The notes below the pieces were generated by a model. The model saw only the letters and a list, made by a program, of their open reading frames with translations, made no database searches and was not told the origin of the DNA. Below are positions 10,986 through 21,143 of a DNA stretch of 64,000 nucleotides, piece by piece. This stretch comes from Eukaryota sp. TZLM1-RC (taxonomy: Eukaryota > Metamonada: BaSk clade): positions 2,356,001-2,420,000 of the forward strand of contig JAUPSS010000002.1 of assembly GCA_040285825.1 (NCBI GenBank), read 5' to 3'. How positions within the stretch are numbered: position 1 is the stretch's first letter; the number at the start of each line of letters is the position of its first letter. A program made the position numbers and the translations under genes.

Positions 10986-11174
10986 TTAGAAATAGACAAC
11001 TAAATATACAAAACTGTCTAAATACCCATAACTCAAAGACAACAATTGTTGTGTGGGTAAAAATATAAGTCTAAAAGCTACTGACTATGTTACCCTCACA
11101 TTGTTTTTCTTCTTCTTCTCCTGTCAACAACATCATGTCTTCTCCTGCAATCTTAATAACAAATCCTGTTTTCA

Positions 11175-11411
11175 GTGGAACTCCCACAGCAAGAAGTAGA
11201 CCAAGAAGACGACGAGAACAGCATTGGAGCAAATATTCAGTCTGTTTTTGAAATAATAGAAGAATTTTCCGAAGTTCAAAAGCAAATGCTACTTCCTCGC
11301 CTTCAAACATTGATAACGACCATTGTAAAAGCTACAGGAGACCGTTCTCTGCAACTCCGAACTTTGACGTGTTCCACATATAGAAGATTAGATAGGAGTA
11401 AATGTGTCTGA
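11175..11411 (+). CDS. short helical ORF of unknown function
   Basis: 78 codons open from a GTG, with an acidic start (VDQEDDENSIG) and an amphipathic helical stretch (FEIIEEFSEVQKQMLLPRL). No ATG begins this frame nearby. A TTTTCAG before the first codon could be a 3' splice site of a short intron, but I could not find a matching upstream exon in phase. It may be a small coiled-coil gene or a remnant. A Fanzor C-terminal fragment follows directly. I do not recognise the protein. Confidence 0.3.
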   Translation: MELPQQEVDQEDDENSIGANIQSVFEIIEEFSEVQKQMLLPRLQTLITTIVKATGDRSLQLRTLTCSTYRRLDRSKCV

Positions 11412-11439
11412 TCAGTCATAATAAAAGCAAGAGATATTT

Positions 11440-11610
11440 GATAAATAAAAAAAATATTCCAGAAAGACCTTACATGAAAGCAGCGATACCAAAGGTCCTA
11501 GACATGGATAACACACTGCATGAAGTGTGGATGTCTATAAAATCGTAATGGTTATGCTGTTCTTAATATGATTTATGTTGTGAAACCAGTATCTTAAAGG
11601 AAATGAAAGC
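11440..11610 (+). pseudogene. Fanzor C-terminal fragment
   Basis: A broken frame reads HCMKCGCL, stop, NRNGYAVLNMIYVV. The minus-strand relic at 40778-41208 has CKKCGCLWNRNVNTVLNMIHVV. This is the second zinc pair plus RuvC-III region of a Fanzor nuclease. Similarity ends near AAAGGAAATGAAAGCC, the GNERP-type terminus. An RT-C fragment is inserted right after it, and DRC7 lies downstream on the same strand. Confidence 0.6.
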
Positions 11611-12091
11611 CTTAAATGGTAGTTTTACAATTTTAGACGCCAAGTCCATTGACCCTTGTAATTCTTCTAACGAACATTTCATTAAGTCAGATGAAATAAT
11701 CCTCTTCTTGCTGGCGAAAAATATACAATTGCTAAATATGCGAAACCCATTTCCTCTTTAAATGAAAATTCTCATGCCCAATATAATTTATGTCCCTTTG
11801 TTTTTTCTTTGCCTGGAACTCTAAGTAAGGCTGCTATGGCTTTCCTTGAGGATTTTGTTGTAGTTGTAAAGGAAAGAACTGGAAGAATTTTCAATCGTGT
11901 TTACTGCCAAAACAGGATTGTATTTTCTATTTGTAAGGGAATGGTGAAATAAATTTCTGATTCAATCTCTTCTTTTGGAAAATTTTCTGAATTTTTAGCA
12001 TTTAATTGTTTTGATGTAAGGGGGCAGACTTTGAAGATGTGGAGTTTTAATTGTGTATTTCCTTTTAGATCAATTAAATTGAAAAAAGTAT
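11611..12091 (+). mobile_element. RT-C retroelement 3' fragment
   Basis: Starts in the nuclease region (LNGSFTILDAKSIDPCNSS) and runs through YAKPISS and NSHAQYNLCPFVFS to the family 3' terminus (ATTGAAAAAAGTAT). It matches 58950-59452 closely, with small indels that break the frame. Confidence 0.8.
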
Positions 12092-12180
12092 TTCCATGAA
12101 AGACCTCAAGTTTCATTTCATCTCCACCTCCAGTAATCTCAAGAGGTTACGACTATTTGACATTAGTGTGCTGTTATCCG

Positions 12181-14532
12181 ATGTCCGAAGAGCTTGATAA
12201 AGTAGCCCTTTCCTACCTTAAACACTTTGACAAACAGTTTCGTCAGCTTTTTCCTGGTCGTAGGAAACTACTACTGGCTCCTTTTGATGAGTCCAACAAC
12301 CCCCGAGTCATTTGTTCTCAATTCCGTCCCACTCAACTCCCCTACAGTGAACTTTACTATGCAGAATCCGCTGCTCAGTGGGTTTCAGATTTTATTAACA
12401 TAACTCCCTTATCTGACTCCACTGAACCCCCCACACACCTCCTATCTCCTCAAACCGTTCTTGATTCCCAAGAAGGAGATATCTTTTCTACATCTATTCT
12501 CTTATGTTCTCTTCTTATTGGATGTGGGTACAATGCGGTGGTAGCTTATGGTTACGCAGCCAAGAAGATTGCCTTCCAAGATCAAAGTGGTACCAAGTGT
12601 CCTTTTATAGAGAAGAAAGAAACAACATCAGAAAAAGACAATAATGAACCAAAACTGAGTTATAAACCTGTGCCCAGGGCTTCCCTGCAATCACGTTTCC
12701 TATCACGTCACGATTCCCCTGAGAAAACTGAAACATCAATCAATCAAGAGCAATCAGACTGTCAATCAAATGAACCTGATTATGACCCACTTGCTGGTCG
12801 GTATGTTTACTCTTGGGTAATAGTACTGCCTCCTAATAGATCCGTTTCCGAACCTTACTTTCTAGATCCGGCAACCGGTCATAAATATAGCCCAAAATCA
12901 GAATTATTTGATGGAATCGAGAGTGTTTTTAATAAGGAGAATATTTATATTAATCTTCAGTCATGTGAAGAAGGTTGTTCAAAGATAATATTTGACCTTC
13001 AATCACCAAATTGGGAGCCTGTTTTTGAGCTAGATGACGTTATTGATGATGTGGAGCAAGCTGGCAAAAGAGTTGTTGTTCCTCCTCCAACCTCAGGAAA
13101 GTTGATACTTTCAAAGAGTCATTTTGACAAGAAATTCCACAACTATTGTAAATTATCGGAATTTTTAGAATGTTTTTCACAATGTTTTACTGAAAGGCAT
13201 CGTACTGATGGTCTTGTCCTACGGTTGAAATTCAAAAATGAGGAAAAGATAGAAGATAGGTTCAAAAATAGAGTTGATGGCCTAGTTAAACGTGTCATCA
13301 GTCAAGAAGTTTCCGAAGACAATCAACGAATTTTTGTAATTTCTGAAGATTTTCTCTACTCTTCTGTTTGTGGCTCTTTAGACAATATTATTTGGCACTG
13401 TCAAGTTGATGATGGAGAAAATTTAATTACCACCATTTCAGCTGATGTTGGTTGTGCTGAAGTGATCCTTTCTTCTGTCAAGGAAAGTTGGATAAAAAGA
13501 ATATTCAAGTTTAATCATGGTTTTAGACCAGATGGTCTCAATCAAGTAGTGGAAACTGCCATGTCGATTGATTATAGTTTTATAGACCGCCAAGATGGAC
13601 TTTCAAAGACCAATCTTTCCTTTTTGACCCAGGATGAATTTGAACAAGAACGAGCTTTTTTACCTTCCTCAATCCCTCCTACCAATATTTTTGGCCGTTT
13701 ACTACGGAACATTGCTCTTGAATTCGATCAATTAACAGAACCACTATTACCTTCAGACATTGTTGCTTTGACTGAGTTACCTTTATTTAGAGTCTTTATT
13801 GATGTCATCATGATGGTAATTCAAGTTACTTTTCATAGAAGGAAACGGTCTCTACTACCTCACCAAATAGAACTTCCCAGACTGCAGTCTCTTGTTGGTT
13901 CGGATGGTAACAATAACATGGATGAAAATCAAATGGAATTTGCTATTAAAATTAAAAAATTAGAAAACCGATATTTGGAAATGGTGAGAGAATTAGCTTC
14001 TGAATTTGAAAATAATCTCTCATCCTTAGCCAATCTTCGCACATCTAATCTTTTACAACCTTTAAGAATTGAATTATCCAAAAATAGCGGTTCAAGTTCT
14101 GAAACTCTGAATAGTTCAGCGAATGAAGATTTTTTATTACCATTTCTTCCTCCAGACCACAAAGATGGTCCCCTCTCCCCTCGTTCAGCTTCCCGTGTTA
14201 AAGAGAATTACTTGGCTGGGGTAAGCAGACGACTGGTGGAGAAGGCAGCAATTGTTGAAGCCAGATTGGAAAAGGAGAAGAACCACTTAGCCAAGCTTCA
14301 AACCTCATGGAAATTAAAAGTAGAAGCAGGTGAACAAGCTGAAGAAGAACAGGAAGCTATCGCAGCTTGTGATTTGAGGATTCAAGTAGCAACAGTTAGA
14401 CTCTCTGATATTGAAAAGATTGCCACTGATAAATACGTTGCTGAATGCGAACGATTACGACTTGACCCAAGAATGGCTAATCTACCAGAATTGGAAAAAA
14501 GAGGGAAAAAAGGAAAGGAATTCAAAAGATGA
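12181..14532 (+). CDS. DRC7: DRC7-like axonemal dynein regulatory complex subunit
   Basis: 783 residues from the ATG at 12181 (the frame is open slightly further upstream, without an ATG). The N-terminal quarter has the DRC7/CCDC135 pattern: ESAAQWVSDFINITPL, PPTHLLSPQTVLDSQEGD, STSILLCSLLIGCGYNA, then YSWVIVLPP and EPYFLDPATG. This is the transglutaminase-like fold of the family. The C-terminal 200 residues are rich in charged coiled-coil heptads. Known DRC7 proteins sit in the nexin-dynein regulatory complex of motile cilia, so the organism should build a 9+2 flagellum at some stage. It is single-exon and slightly shorter than animal DRC7. It converges with the DUF1015 gene across 87 bp. 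Confidence 0.88.
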   Translation: MSEELDKVALSYLKHFDKQFRQLFPGRRKLLLAPFDESNNPRVICSQFRPTQLPYSELYYAESAAQWVSDFINITPLSDSTEPPTHLLSPQTVLDSQEGDIFSTSILLCSLLIGCGYNAVVAYGYAAKKIAFQDQSGTKCPFIEKKETTSEKDNNEPKLSYKPVPRASLQSRFLSRHDSPEKTETSINQEQSDCQSNEPDYDPLAGRYVYSWVIVLPPNRSVSEPYFLDPATGHKYSPKSELFDGIESVFNKENIYINLQSCEEGCSKIIFDLQSPNWEPVFELDDVIDDVEQAGKRVVVPPPTSGKLILSKSHFDKKFHNYCKLSEFLECFSQCFTERHRTDGLVLRLKFKNEEKIEDRFKNRVDGLVKRVISQEVSEDNQRIFVISEDFLYSSVCGSLDNIIWHCQVDDGENLITTISADVGCAEVILSSVKESWIKRIFKFNHGFRPDGLNQVVETAMSIDYSFIDRQDGLSKTNLSFLTQDEFEQERAFLPSSIPPTNIFGRLLRNIALEFDQLTEPLLPSDIVALTELPLFRVFIDVIMMVIQVTFHRRKRSLLPHQIELPRLQSLVGSDGNNNMDENQMEFAIKIKKLENRYLEMVRELASEFENNLSSLANLRTSNLLQPLRIELSKNSGSSSETLNSSANEDFLLPFLPPDHKDGPLSPRSASRVKENYLAGVSRRLVEKAAIVEARLEKEKNHLAKLQTSWKLKVEAGEQAEEEQEAIAACDLRIQVATVRLSDIEKIATDKYVAECERLRLDPRMANLPELEKRGKKGKEFKR

Positions 14533-14619
14533 TTGATTATTTAAACACGATTATAATGTATAATATAAATTAATCACACAAATTTTTATCTACAATAAAA
14601 ATTTATTTACTAAATACAA

Positions 14620-15879
14620 TTATTCAATCATTCTAACAACCAATCCAGAAGCTAACTTTGGTACAAACCAAGTACTTTTAGGAGGCATTAGCATAGAAGC
14701 ATCAGCAACAGCCATCAATTCTTCAATAGAAACAGGATATAGAGCAAAAGCAGCAACACAATCTTCTTTACATCTCTTTTCCAACCCTTCTAATCCTCTT
14801 GTGCCCCCAACAAAGTCGATACGATTACATGTTCGGAGATCTTGAATGTTCAAAATAGGACTCAATACTTCGTTGGTTAGGATTTGAGTGTCCAAATTGG
14901 CAACAGGGTCATCAGGAGATAGGCGTGATACGATAGAATCCTTCAATACACATCTATACCACTTATTATCCAAAAGGAGGGAATATTCATGTAGCTTAGA
15001 GGGACGGATTGGTTCATTGGATTCTTCAGTGAATTCAAATACCTTGGACAACTTTTCCTTGAATTCATCTGGGTTGAGTCCATTCAAGTCTTTAACAACT
15101 CTGTTGTAGTCAACAATTTTTAATTGAGTTGAAGGGAAAACAACAGAAAGGAAAAAGTTAAAAGGTTCATCACCTGAAACTGTTTCCCCTGCAGCAACAG
15201 CGGCTTCGTATCGTTCCTTCCCAACTCGGAAAGCAGAAGCTGCTCTATGATGACCATCGGCGATATAAAAGGCATTCACATTAGAGAATTCTTCCACTAT
15301 TCTGGTAATCAATTCAGCATCCGACACGACCCAAACCTTATGGAAGGTATTGTCAGGGCCTGGACATTGCGTGGTGGGATCTTTCTTTATTACTTGAGCA
15401 ACGATGGAGTCAATAGTGTCATTTTGTTCATAGGTAAGGAAAACAGGACCTACATTGGCGTTCTGAGTATTAACCATTCTTTCCCTGTCCCTTTGTTTAG
15501 CGGCACGGGTATGTTCATGAATGCGGATCTTGCCGTTCTCGTATTCATGGACGGAAGTGAGGGCACATAGACCGTATTGGACATGATCTCCGTCTTGCTG
15601 AGAGTAAATGTAAAATCCAGGGGAGTCGTCTTTTACTAACCAGCCTTCTGAAATGAACTTATGGAGGTTAGAACGACCCATCTCATACACCTGATCGGAA
15701 TAAAGGTCAATGTCCTCGGCCAGGTCAATTTCTGGTTTATTTACATGGAGAATAGATCGGGGATTACCTTCAGCGAGAACACGTGCTTCAGCACTGTTCA
15801 ACACGTCATAGGGAGGGCCACAAACGTCACCAGCAACATCTTGTGGAGGACGATAAGCAGAAAAAGGCTTAACAATCAT
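14620..15879 (-). CDS. DUF1015-family protein
   Basis: 419 residues, ATG at 15879, one exon. It is a full-length DUF1015 protein: VKPFSAYRPP, CGPPYDVLN, NPRSILHVNKPEIDL, RIHEHT, NVGPVFLTYE, FYIADGHHRAASAFR, LSVVFPSTQLKIVDYNRVV, and a C-terminal PPKSTWFVPKLASGLV. The conserved GHHR is intact. The family is mostly bacterial and archaeal, with scattered eukaryotic members; its biochemical role is unknown. Codon use and AT content look like the neighbours, so any transfer would be old. A Fanzor element ends 37 bp upstream of its start codon, leaving almost no unique promoter. Confidence 0.88.
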   Translation of the reverse strand: MIVKPFSAYRPPQDVAGDVCGPPYDVLNSAEARVLAEGNPRSILHVNKPEIDLAEDIDLYSDQVYEMGRSNLHKFISEGWLVKDDSPGFYIYSQQDGDHVQYGLCALTSVHEYENGKIRIHEHTRAAKQRDRERMVNTQNANVGPVFLTYEQNDTIDSIVAQVIKKDPTTQCPGPDNTFHKVWVVSDAELITRIVEEFSNVNAFYIADGHHRAASAFRVGKERYEAAVAAGETVSGDEPFNFFLSVVFPSTQLKIVDYNRVVKDLNGLNPDEFKEKLSKVFEFTEESNEPIRPSKLHEYSLLLDNKWYRCVLKDSIVSRLSPDDPVANLDTQILTNEVLSPILNIQDLRTCNRIDFVGGTRGLEGLEKRCKEDCVAAFALYPVSIEELMAVADASMLMPPKSTWFVPKLASGLVVRMIE

Positions 15880-15916
15880 TGAGATTAATCGAAGTAGATA
15901 ATAAAGTGACTAATCT

Positions 15917-16190
15917 ACTGTGAATTTCATTTATCATGCATTCCCCTGTGAAATTCACTCCTGTTTTCAACTTTCTCAATGTCTACTCACAGGCTGTAAG
16001 AGACATGTAGCATCATTTGACAAAGACAATCATGATCTTCATCAATGGGCTACCTCACTTAAATACACCTACTGCTTTCACAGAACAAAGCCTCGCGACT
16101 TGATGTATCTAAGTGGATCTACCAAATGCTACTAGGGCATTTGTAGATCGGTCTCAAAAGTTTTAGTTTCTGTAAGCTCACGTTCCCTAT
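15917..16190 (-). ncRNA. conserved region 3' of the Fanzor ORF: candidate guide (omega) RNA and element end
   Basis: This 274-bp stretch is almost identical to 27603-27876 although it encodes nothing on the Fanzor strand. In Fanzor and TnpB systems the guide RNA is made from the ORF's 3' end and the DNA beyond it, up to the element edge, which is exactly this interval. The outer edge has two GTGAAWTTCAC quasi-palindromes. RNA status is inference only. Confidence 0.4.
15920..15958. repeat. paired quasi-palindromes at the Fanzor element edge, copy 1
   Basis: GTGAATTTCA (15920-15929) and TGAAATTCAC (15949-15958) can pair as a 10-bp stem with a 19-nt loop, or be read as two GTGAA-N-TTCAC dyads 28 bp apart. 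Copy 2 keeps a perfect 11-bp version at 27606-27644. Confidence 0.75.
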
Positions 16191-18151
16191 TCATCTCCTC
16201 AGCAGAGCATCTGGGCAAATGTATCTTTCCGGCCACAATTCCGCTTTTTTCTTAATTTGAATATTTTTTGCAGCGGAAATATCTCTGTCATATACTATTT
16301 GACACTCAGTACAAATACGCATCTGCCATGAGCCTGCTTGAATATTCTCGGCCATGCAACAACTTGACATTTTGCTTGTATTAAATTCACTGGTTGACAA
16401 GTGCTTCACGTCCTTTTGATAACACAACCATTTTCTGAAAGCCCTTGCTGATCCATATCGATTGACTTTTCGGCAATGAGAAGGGAAATTAGCAGAACCC
16501 ACAGCAAGATAGAGTTTTTCAGGATGTCCAGCCAGCCTTTGAAATTTGTTGAGACTCTCTCTGAACCGTCTCTCTTTTCGTCTGCGGTTATCAAATTTAA
16601 TTATTTTCCATTTCTGGCGATTACTTTCCAAATACACTTTCCTCCTGACCAAATTCCAATGGTTCAAATATTGGTTGAAATTTTGAACGGAATATTGGTT
16701 GGGAGAGTGTTTACTGGGTGAAGGTTTTGTCATGTATCTTCTGCCAGTTGGACAAGGGATAATCCACATTGATTATCATTTAAGAAGTAACCACATAATC
16801 TTGATTGGCCAAGATCAACGCCGATAAGGGGGCTTTCAGGTAAAATTTCGACTGGATGTCTACGTCTTCGACGGGGCATTTTTTTAGTACCCTTCAACTG
16901 TGTTTCTCTGGTTTTGTTGGCATTAGGGTCACTTTTCATTTCATTTTTTGATCTTCTTTTCTTTTTCGGTGGTTCATCCAGCTCATCTGTGTTTTCTGAG
17001 TCATTATTTTTACCTTCAAAGGTCAAAAGCAGTTCATTACCATTAGTTTTCAATAAAATTTTTTTAAATCTATTTTTCAAACTTTTTCTGTTGATATTGA
17101 ATTTTTGGTAAGGACATTGTTTGAATACTCGTTTCAGACATGTATTTCTGATAAACTTTGTTTTGGAAGATGATCCTTCAATAATTGGAAATTTTTTCAC
17201 AGAGTGGAAAACATGTGAAGGTACCTCAATAAATTTAGAACCTTTATGAGAAGCTAAAGGTATTATTCTAAATTTCTTCCAGCAATGCATATGAGAAAAG
17301 AAAGTGAGTAAGTATTGTGAAATTTTAAGATTGAAGAGAAAAAGCTCACTAATTTCCTTTGATGAAAAAGTGATTTTATCATGTGAGGACAGTAGGGAGG
17401 CAGTGGTAGGAAATCTTTGGAGGAGATTCAAGATAAACCTACATGCATTCAATAAAAAAAATCTTTCTCTTGAATTATTCAAATTGAAATTGATGAGGTA
17501 TTCAAGAACAGAATCAACTACTACTTCCTCGGGTTGGGCTAGTAGTTCATCTGGCAAAAGTGAAAGAATATTATTTGCAAAGACATTTGTTTTATTCAGG
17601 GCTCTACAATGAGCACGAATAAAGTTTTTTGTCCAGGATTGACAAATTTTGGGTAAACATGTCTTAACGTTGGAGGCCAATTGACGAGCCCGACAAGCAA
17701 GGTAAGGAGAAAGCCCTTTTCTATTGATAAAATTACAGTTCTGGGACTGCAGCCAATCATTGAGGAAAAGATTAAATGAATTTCTGTAAGGCACTAAAGA
17801 ATTTTCCCACACAGAAACAAGAGACCTGTCTTGTGGGCATTCAGGAAGAAATCCATTGTAAAAGATATGGAGTAATTGGCGTTGGCCTTTAGATGTGGAA
17901 GGCTTAGGAAAAGAACCAGTGGTGATGACGGTCATAAACAGATACCATACATCCTGTTCCACTAAAGCTCTAGATGCCAACGGAAAATTTAGAAGAAAAG
18001 ATTGAAGTAATAAAGAAGCTTCATGACAAATCTCGGTGACCACAGGAAGGTCAGTCCGAATTTGTTGCACCGCTGCAGGGGTCAGCAGCGAGTTAAGTGC
18101 ACAAGACCGAGTGAATACACGTGATACAGTAAATAGAACAATGGTTATGGT
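16191..18151 (-). pseudogene. Fanzor-type RNA-guided nuclease, copy 1: no start codon and one frameshift
   Basis: Two frames cover the gene: about 18151-16730 (N-terminal region and RuvC-I) and 16769-16191 (C-terminal). One base is missing against copy 2 (GGATAATCC versus GGATAACTCC, near 16757), which breaks the frame just after RuvC-I. RuvC-I is LIGVDLGQSRLCGYFL. The C-terminal half has GSANF, then SEFNTSKMSSCC (alternative catalytic Glu next to the first zinc pair), RICTECQ (second pair) and VYDRDISAAKNIQ (RuvC-III). The N-terminus is helical and a basic KKKRR linker precedes RuvC-I. The ancestral Met (MSDTPS in the fragment at 31711) is gone. About 650 residues when joined. Confidence 0.82.
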
Positions 18152-18224
18152 AATGTTAAGGTGGACTTGTCTCAATGGATGTAAGAATGAGTCAACTCAA
18201 CTCGACTCGTTTGACTCATGAGTC

Positions 18225-19210
18225 ATTCTATTTATTGAATTTGCACACTTGATTAAATTAAATCATAACTAATGGGACGACTATCATTAAACCAAGATTT
18301 CCTCTACAAAATCTTGATTTGCTTGCTGTCTAGCTAAAGCTTCTCTAATTCGATTGAAAAACCGCGGTAATCTATTAATAATGGCAAATTGAATCCGTGA
18401 ACGCCATAAAAAAATATCAAATCTTTTCATTGTTTTTTCTTTCACCATTTTTTGGAAGTCATCCAAAAAAGTTTCTGCTTCAACTGATAATCTTCCATTT
18501 ATCGAAAATGGGAAAGCAATAAAAACCAGCTGTGTATTTCTATCGATATTTGCATCTTCAATTTCTTTATCATATTTTCTATGTTTTTCTTTTGCTTTAA
18601 AATCCAGAGCAGCCACAGGATTAAGTTTTCTTCTGTGAACCAAAGTATCGTTTGCAACATTACATGAGACAAAGTCAACAATAGCTTCAGAATTATCAAT
18701 CCAATCACAGTATACATCACCTCTATCATCAGAACCAAAATTATTCAGAGAAAGTGTTTCTTTCAGCAGGGGCTCTTTGATACAAGATATCCTTGCAGTT
18801 TGTGCCATATTGAAAACAGTGTCTCTAACAGCATCATGTAATGAAGAACGATAAGTTATCAATTTAGAGCAATTTAGAGCATGGCGCAAAGTGAGTTGAG
18901 GTGAATTCGAACAAATACATTTTTCTTTTGATAATAATTGGTTAATGGGGATGTTCAAATATAATCTCATTTTTGTTACAAATGCTTCATTAGTAGCACA
19001 CAATCCAAATCTTCGTGGTACAATGGTTACAAAAAGTGAAGAATCTGACACCTTGTTTTCACAAACACCCTTTTCCAATAACAATGAGTGAAGATCTTGA
19101 TTTAAAACAGCCGAGCTGCAAATATTATTATAAAGATCTTTTTCATACATTCCAGTCAATCTTTTCTGTAATGTTCGAAGAGTATACTTCAAATTTAAAA
19201 CATTTTTGAA
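18225..19210 (-). mobile_element. RT-A copy with an 11-bp target duplication
   Basis: ACTCATGAGTC flanks it at 18214-18224 and 19211-19221. A 309-codon frame (19216-18287) covers CICSN, LRHALNC, SDDRGDVYCD, IVDFVSC and FDIFLWRSRI without interruption, the best preserved RT-A C-terminal region here. Its ATG lies inside the target duplication, so it is not an original start. It is 5'-truncated before the zinc region and lacks RT. It inserted into an ACTCG-rich repeat. Confidence 0.87.
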
Positions 19211-19263
19211 ACTCATGAGTCGAGTTAAGTCAGATAAGTTTGACTCGAGTTAACTCGACTCGA

Positions 19264-20437
19264 CTCAAATCGAAATCCTACTCACCAGCCATTACTGATC
19301 TTATCCCCAATCGAACTGCTCTTAACATTCTTCGCAGCTCTCTTACTAAGTTGACCAAGCTCAACTGTGTCACTGAACAATTACAAAAAGATCATCTTCC
19401 ATTAAACAAAGTCAAGGCCATGTTTTTTATGTTGTAGCAATGGATTATCGAGAATATATTTATTGAATTTGTACACTTAATTAAATTAACTCAATACTAA
19501 TGGGGCGACTATCATTGAACCAAGATTTCCTCTACAAAATCTTGATCTGCTTGCTGTATAGCTAAAGCTTCTCTTATTCGATTGAAAAACCGTGGTAATC
19601 TATTATTAATGGCAAATTGAATCCGTGAACGCCATAAAAAAATATCAAATCTTTTCATTGTTTTTTCTTGCACCATTTTTTGGAAGTCATCCAAAAAAGT
19701 TTCTGCTTCAACTGATAATCTTCCATTAATCGAAAATGGGAAAGCAATAAAAACCAGCTCTGTATTTCTATCGACATTTGCCTCTTCAATATCTTTATCA
19801 TATTTTCTATGTTTCTCTTTTGCTTTAAAATCCAGAGCAGCCACAGGATTAAGTTTTCTTCTGTGAACCAAAGTATCATTTGCAACATTACATGAGACAA
19901 AGTCAACAATAGCTTCAGAATTATCAATCCAATCACAGTATACATCACCTCTATCATCAGAACCAAAATTATTCAGAGAAAGTGTTTCCTTCAGCAGGAT
20001 TATCCTAAAATGACCAATTACACAACTTATCCAAATCAAATTCAACATTCTTCTCATTTTGAAGCAGCTGTTATCAAAATCTTGATTGGAAATGAACACT
20101 CATTAACTACGCAAGAAGCCAGCTTGTCTCTGCTTTTAAGAAGACAACTCGTGAAGATTATGTACATCCTGATCCAACTAACATAGACTTTTTCAATCGT
20201 GTAGCTCTTTTAATGGAAGCGGAAACTGTTAAAGCGGAAAGTGCCTATATTGGTCTTTCGTTCATTTTTTGCTCTTCAAACGCCGCAGAGAGACTCTTTT
20301 CATGCGCAAGAGCACTGCTTGAAGATCGACCCAACTTTGGACATGTTAACTTGAATCACCAACTTTTCATTGCCAGTAGCCGTTCATTTTGGAATGAAGA
20401 GGATCTAAGGACGGCTATTCATCATAGAGATAAGTAG
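19264..20437 (+). pseudogene. hAT-superfamily transposase remnant, split by an RT-A insertion
   Basis: The left part reads ITDLIPNRTALNILRSSL with LTKLNCVTEQLQKD. After excising the insertion the frame resumes as MDYPKMTNYTTYPNQ, SSHFEAAVIKILIGN, then (frameshifted) REDYVHPDPTNIDFF and SNAAERLFSCARALLED, ending before a TAG at 20437. SNAAERLFS is the classic C-terminal hAT dimerisation motif. The N-terminal BED finger and DDE core are not recognisable, so only the C-terminal third survives. Confidence 0.72.
19450..19996 (-). mobile_element. RT-A copy inserted in the hAT gene
   Basis: An 8-bp duplication GGATTATC lies at 19442-19449 and 19997-20004. Nearly identical to the 3' part of the copy at 18225-19210. 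It starts just upstream of SLNNFGSDDRGDVYCD and continues to the family end. Confidence 0.82.
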
Positions 20438-20690
20438 CTTTTGGTTTTTTGAAATACTTTTGTTAATAAACTGTTCCTCACAAATTTGATGCAATAATTT
20501 TTTTGTGAATTTTGACAACTCTTTGGGATAAAAAAATAATCTGCAATAACAATAATTTATTTTCTTGAAATTGAGTTTCGCAATATCATAAAATAAAATA
20601 AATTCCAGTCCCTGCCTGTGAGTCCAAATCCAAATGCATTTGTCAAACCTACATTGGAAATACATTCTTCATTACAACTCCAGACACTAT
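20438..20690. other. AT-rich spacer, no gene seen
   Basis: Lies between the hAT remnant and the CCHC-tailed Fanzor remnant. No recognisable feature. Confidence 0.4.
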
Positions 20691-21143
20691 TGAGCTGCCA
20701 CATCGTTTAAGATGGACTGATATTTTCTTCTACAGAGATCTTCTTGACTACTCTCTTTTTAGTTCCTCCCTGTCTTCTTTTAGCACCCGATGAGGATGTG
20801 CTTGTTTCAGGAACTTGCGATGGACAGTTTCTGCTGTTGTGGCCTTCTCCGCGACATAAACCACATCTTCTCGGTTTTTTGTCCTTCTCAGCAGTCTTCT
20901 TTTTCTGATCTCTCTGTGAAGTATATGATCCATCTTCGAAATCTTTTGTGTGAGTTTTTGATCTCTCGAAAATGGATGGTCTACTTCACCGTTGATTGCA
21001 GATGTTATAATGGAATACTGTTCATCCCATTCTTGTTGAAAATCTCTTTTTCTAGTAGTATTCTTGTGATTAAATAAATCAATTTGTTGTTTTAACTTTT
21101 TTGCTTTTCTTTTTAGTTGTCGTTTGCCCTTAGGACCTAACAC
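20690..21143 (-). pseudogene. basic tail with CCHC zinc knuckle following the Fanzor remnant
   Basis: A frame from 21143 encodes a very basic helical segment (LGPKGKRQLKRKAKKLKQQ and on to EIRKRRLLRRTKN). A shifted frame then gives CGLCRGEGHNSRNCP, a CX2CX4HX4C knuckle of the kind found at the C-termini of MULE/FAR1-type transposases. It is continuous with the Fanzor piece at 21120-21900 on the same strand. Whether it is a true fusion or two abutting relics cannot be told. Confidence 0.5.

Larger units (their letters stand above)
15917..18124 (-). mobile_element. Fanzor element, copy 1 (type I in this window)
   Basis: It shares nearly identical sequence with 27603-29937 from the left edge (ACTGTGAATTTCA) to codon 7 or so of the ORF, where homology stops at 18124. 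The other copies (29813 and 31711) agree beyond that point, so this copy has lost its 5' end. It comprises about 270 bp of downstream noncoding DNA and a broken Fanzor gene. I see no terminal inverted repeat and cannot define a target duplication. Confidence 0.78.

Noticed and set aside
15920-16135. 71-codon plus-strand ORF conserved in both Fanzor copies (also 27609-27821)
   Set aside because: The two copies are nearly identical at DNA level, so ORF conservation carries no information. It lies antisense in the noncoding tail of the element, has no ATG in copy 1, and shows no domain.
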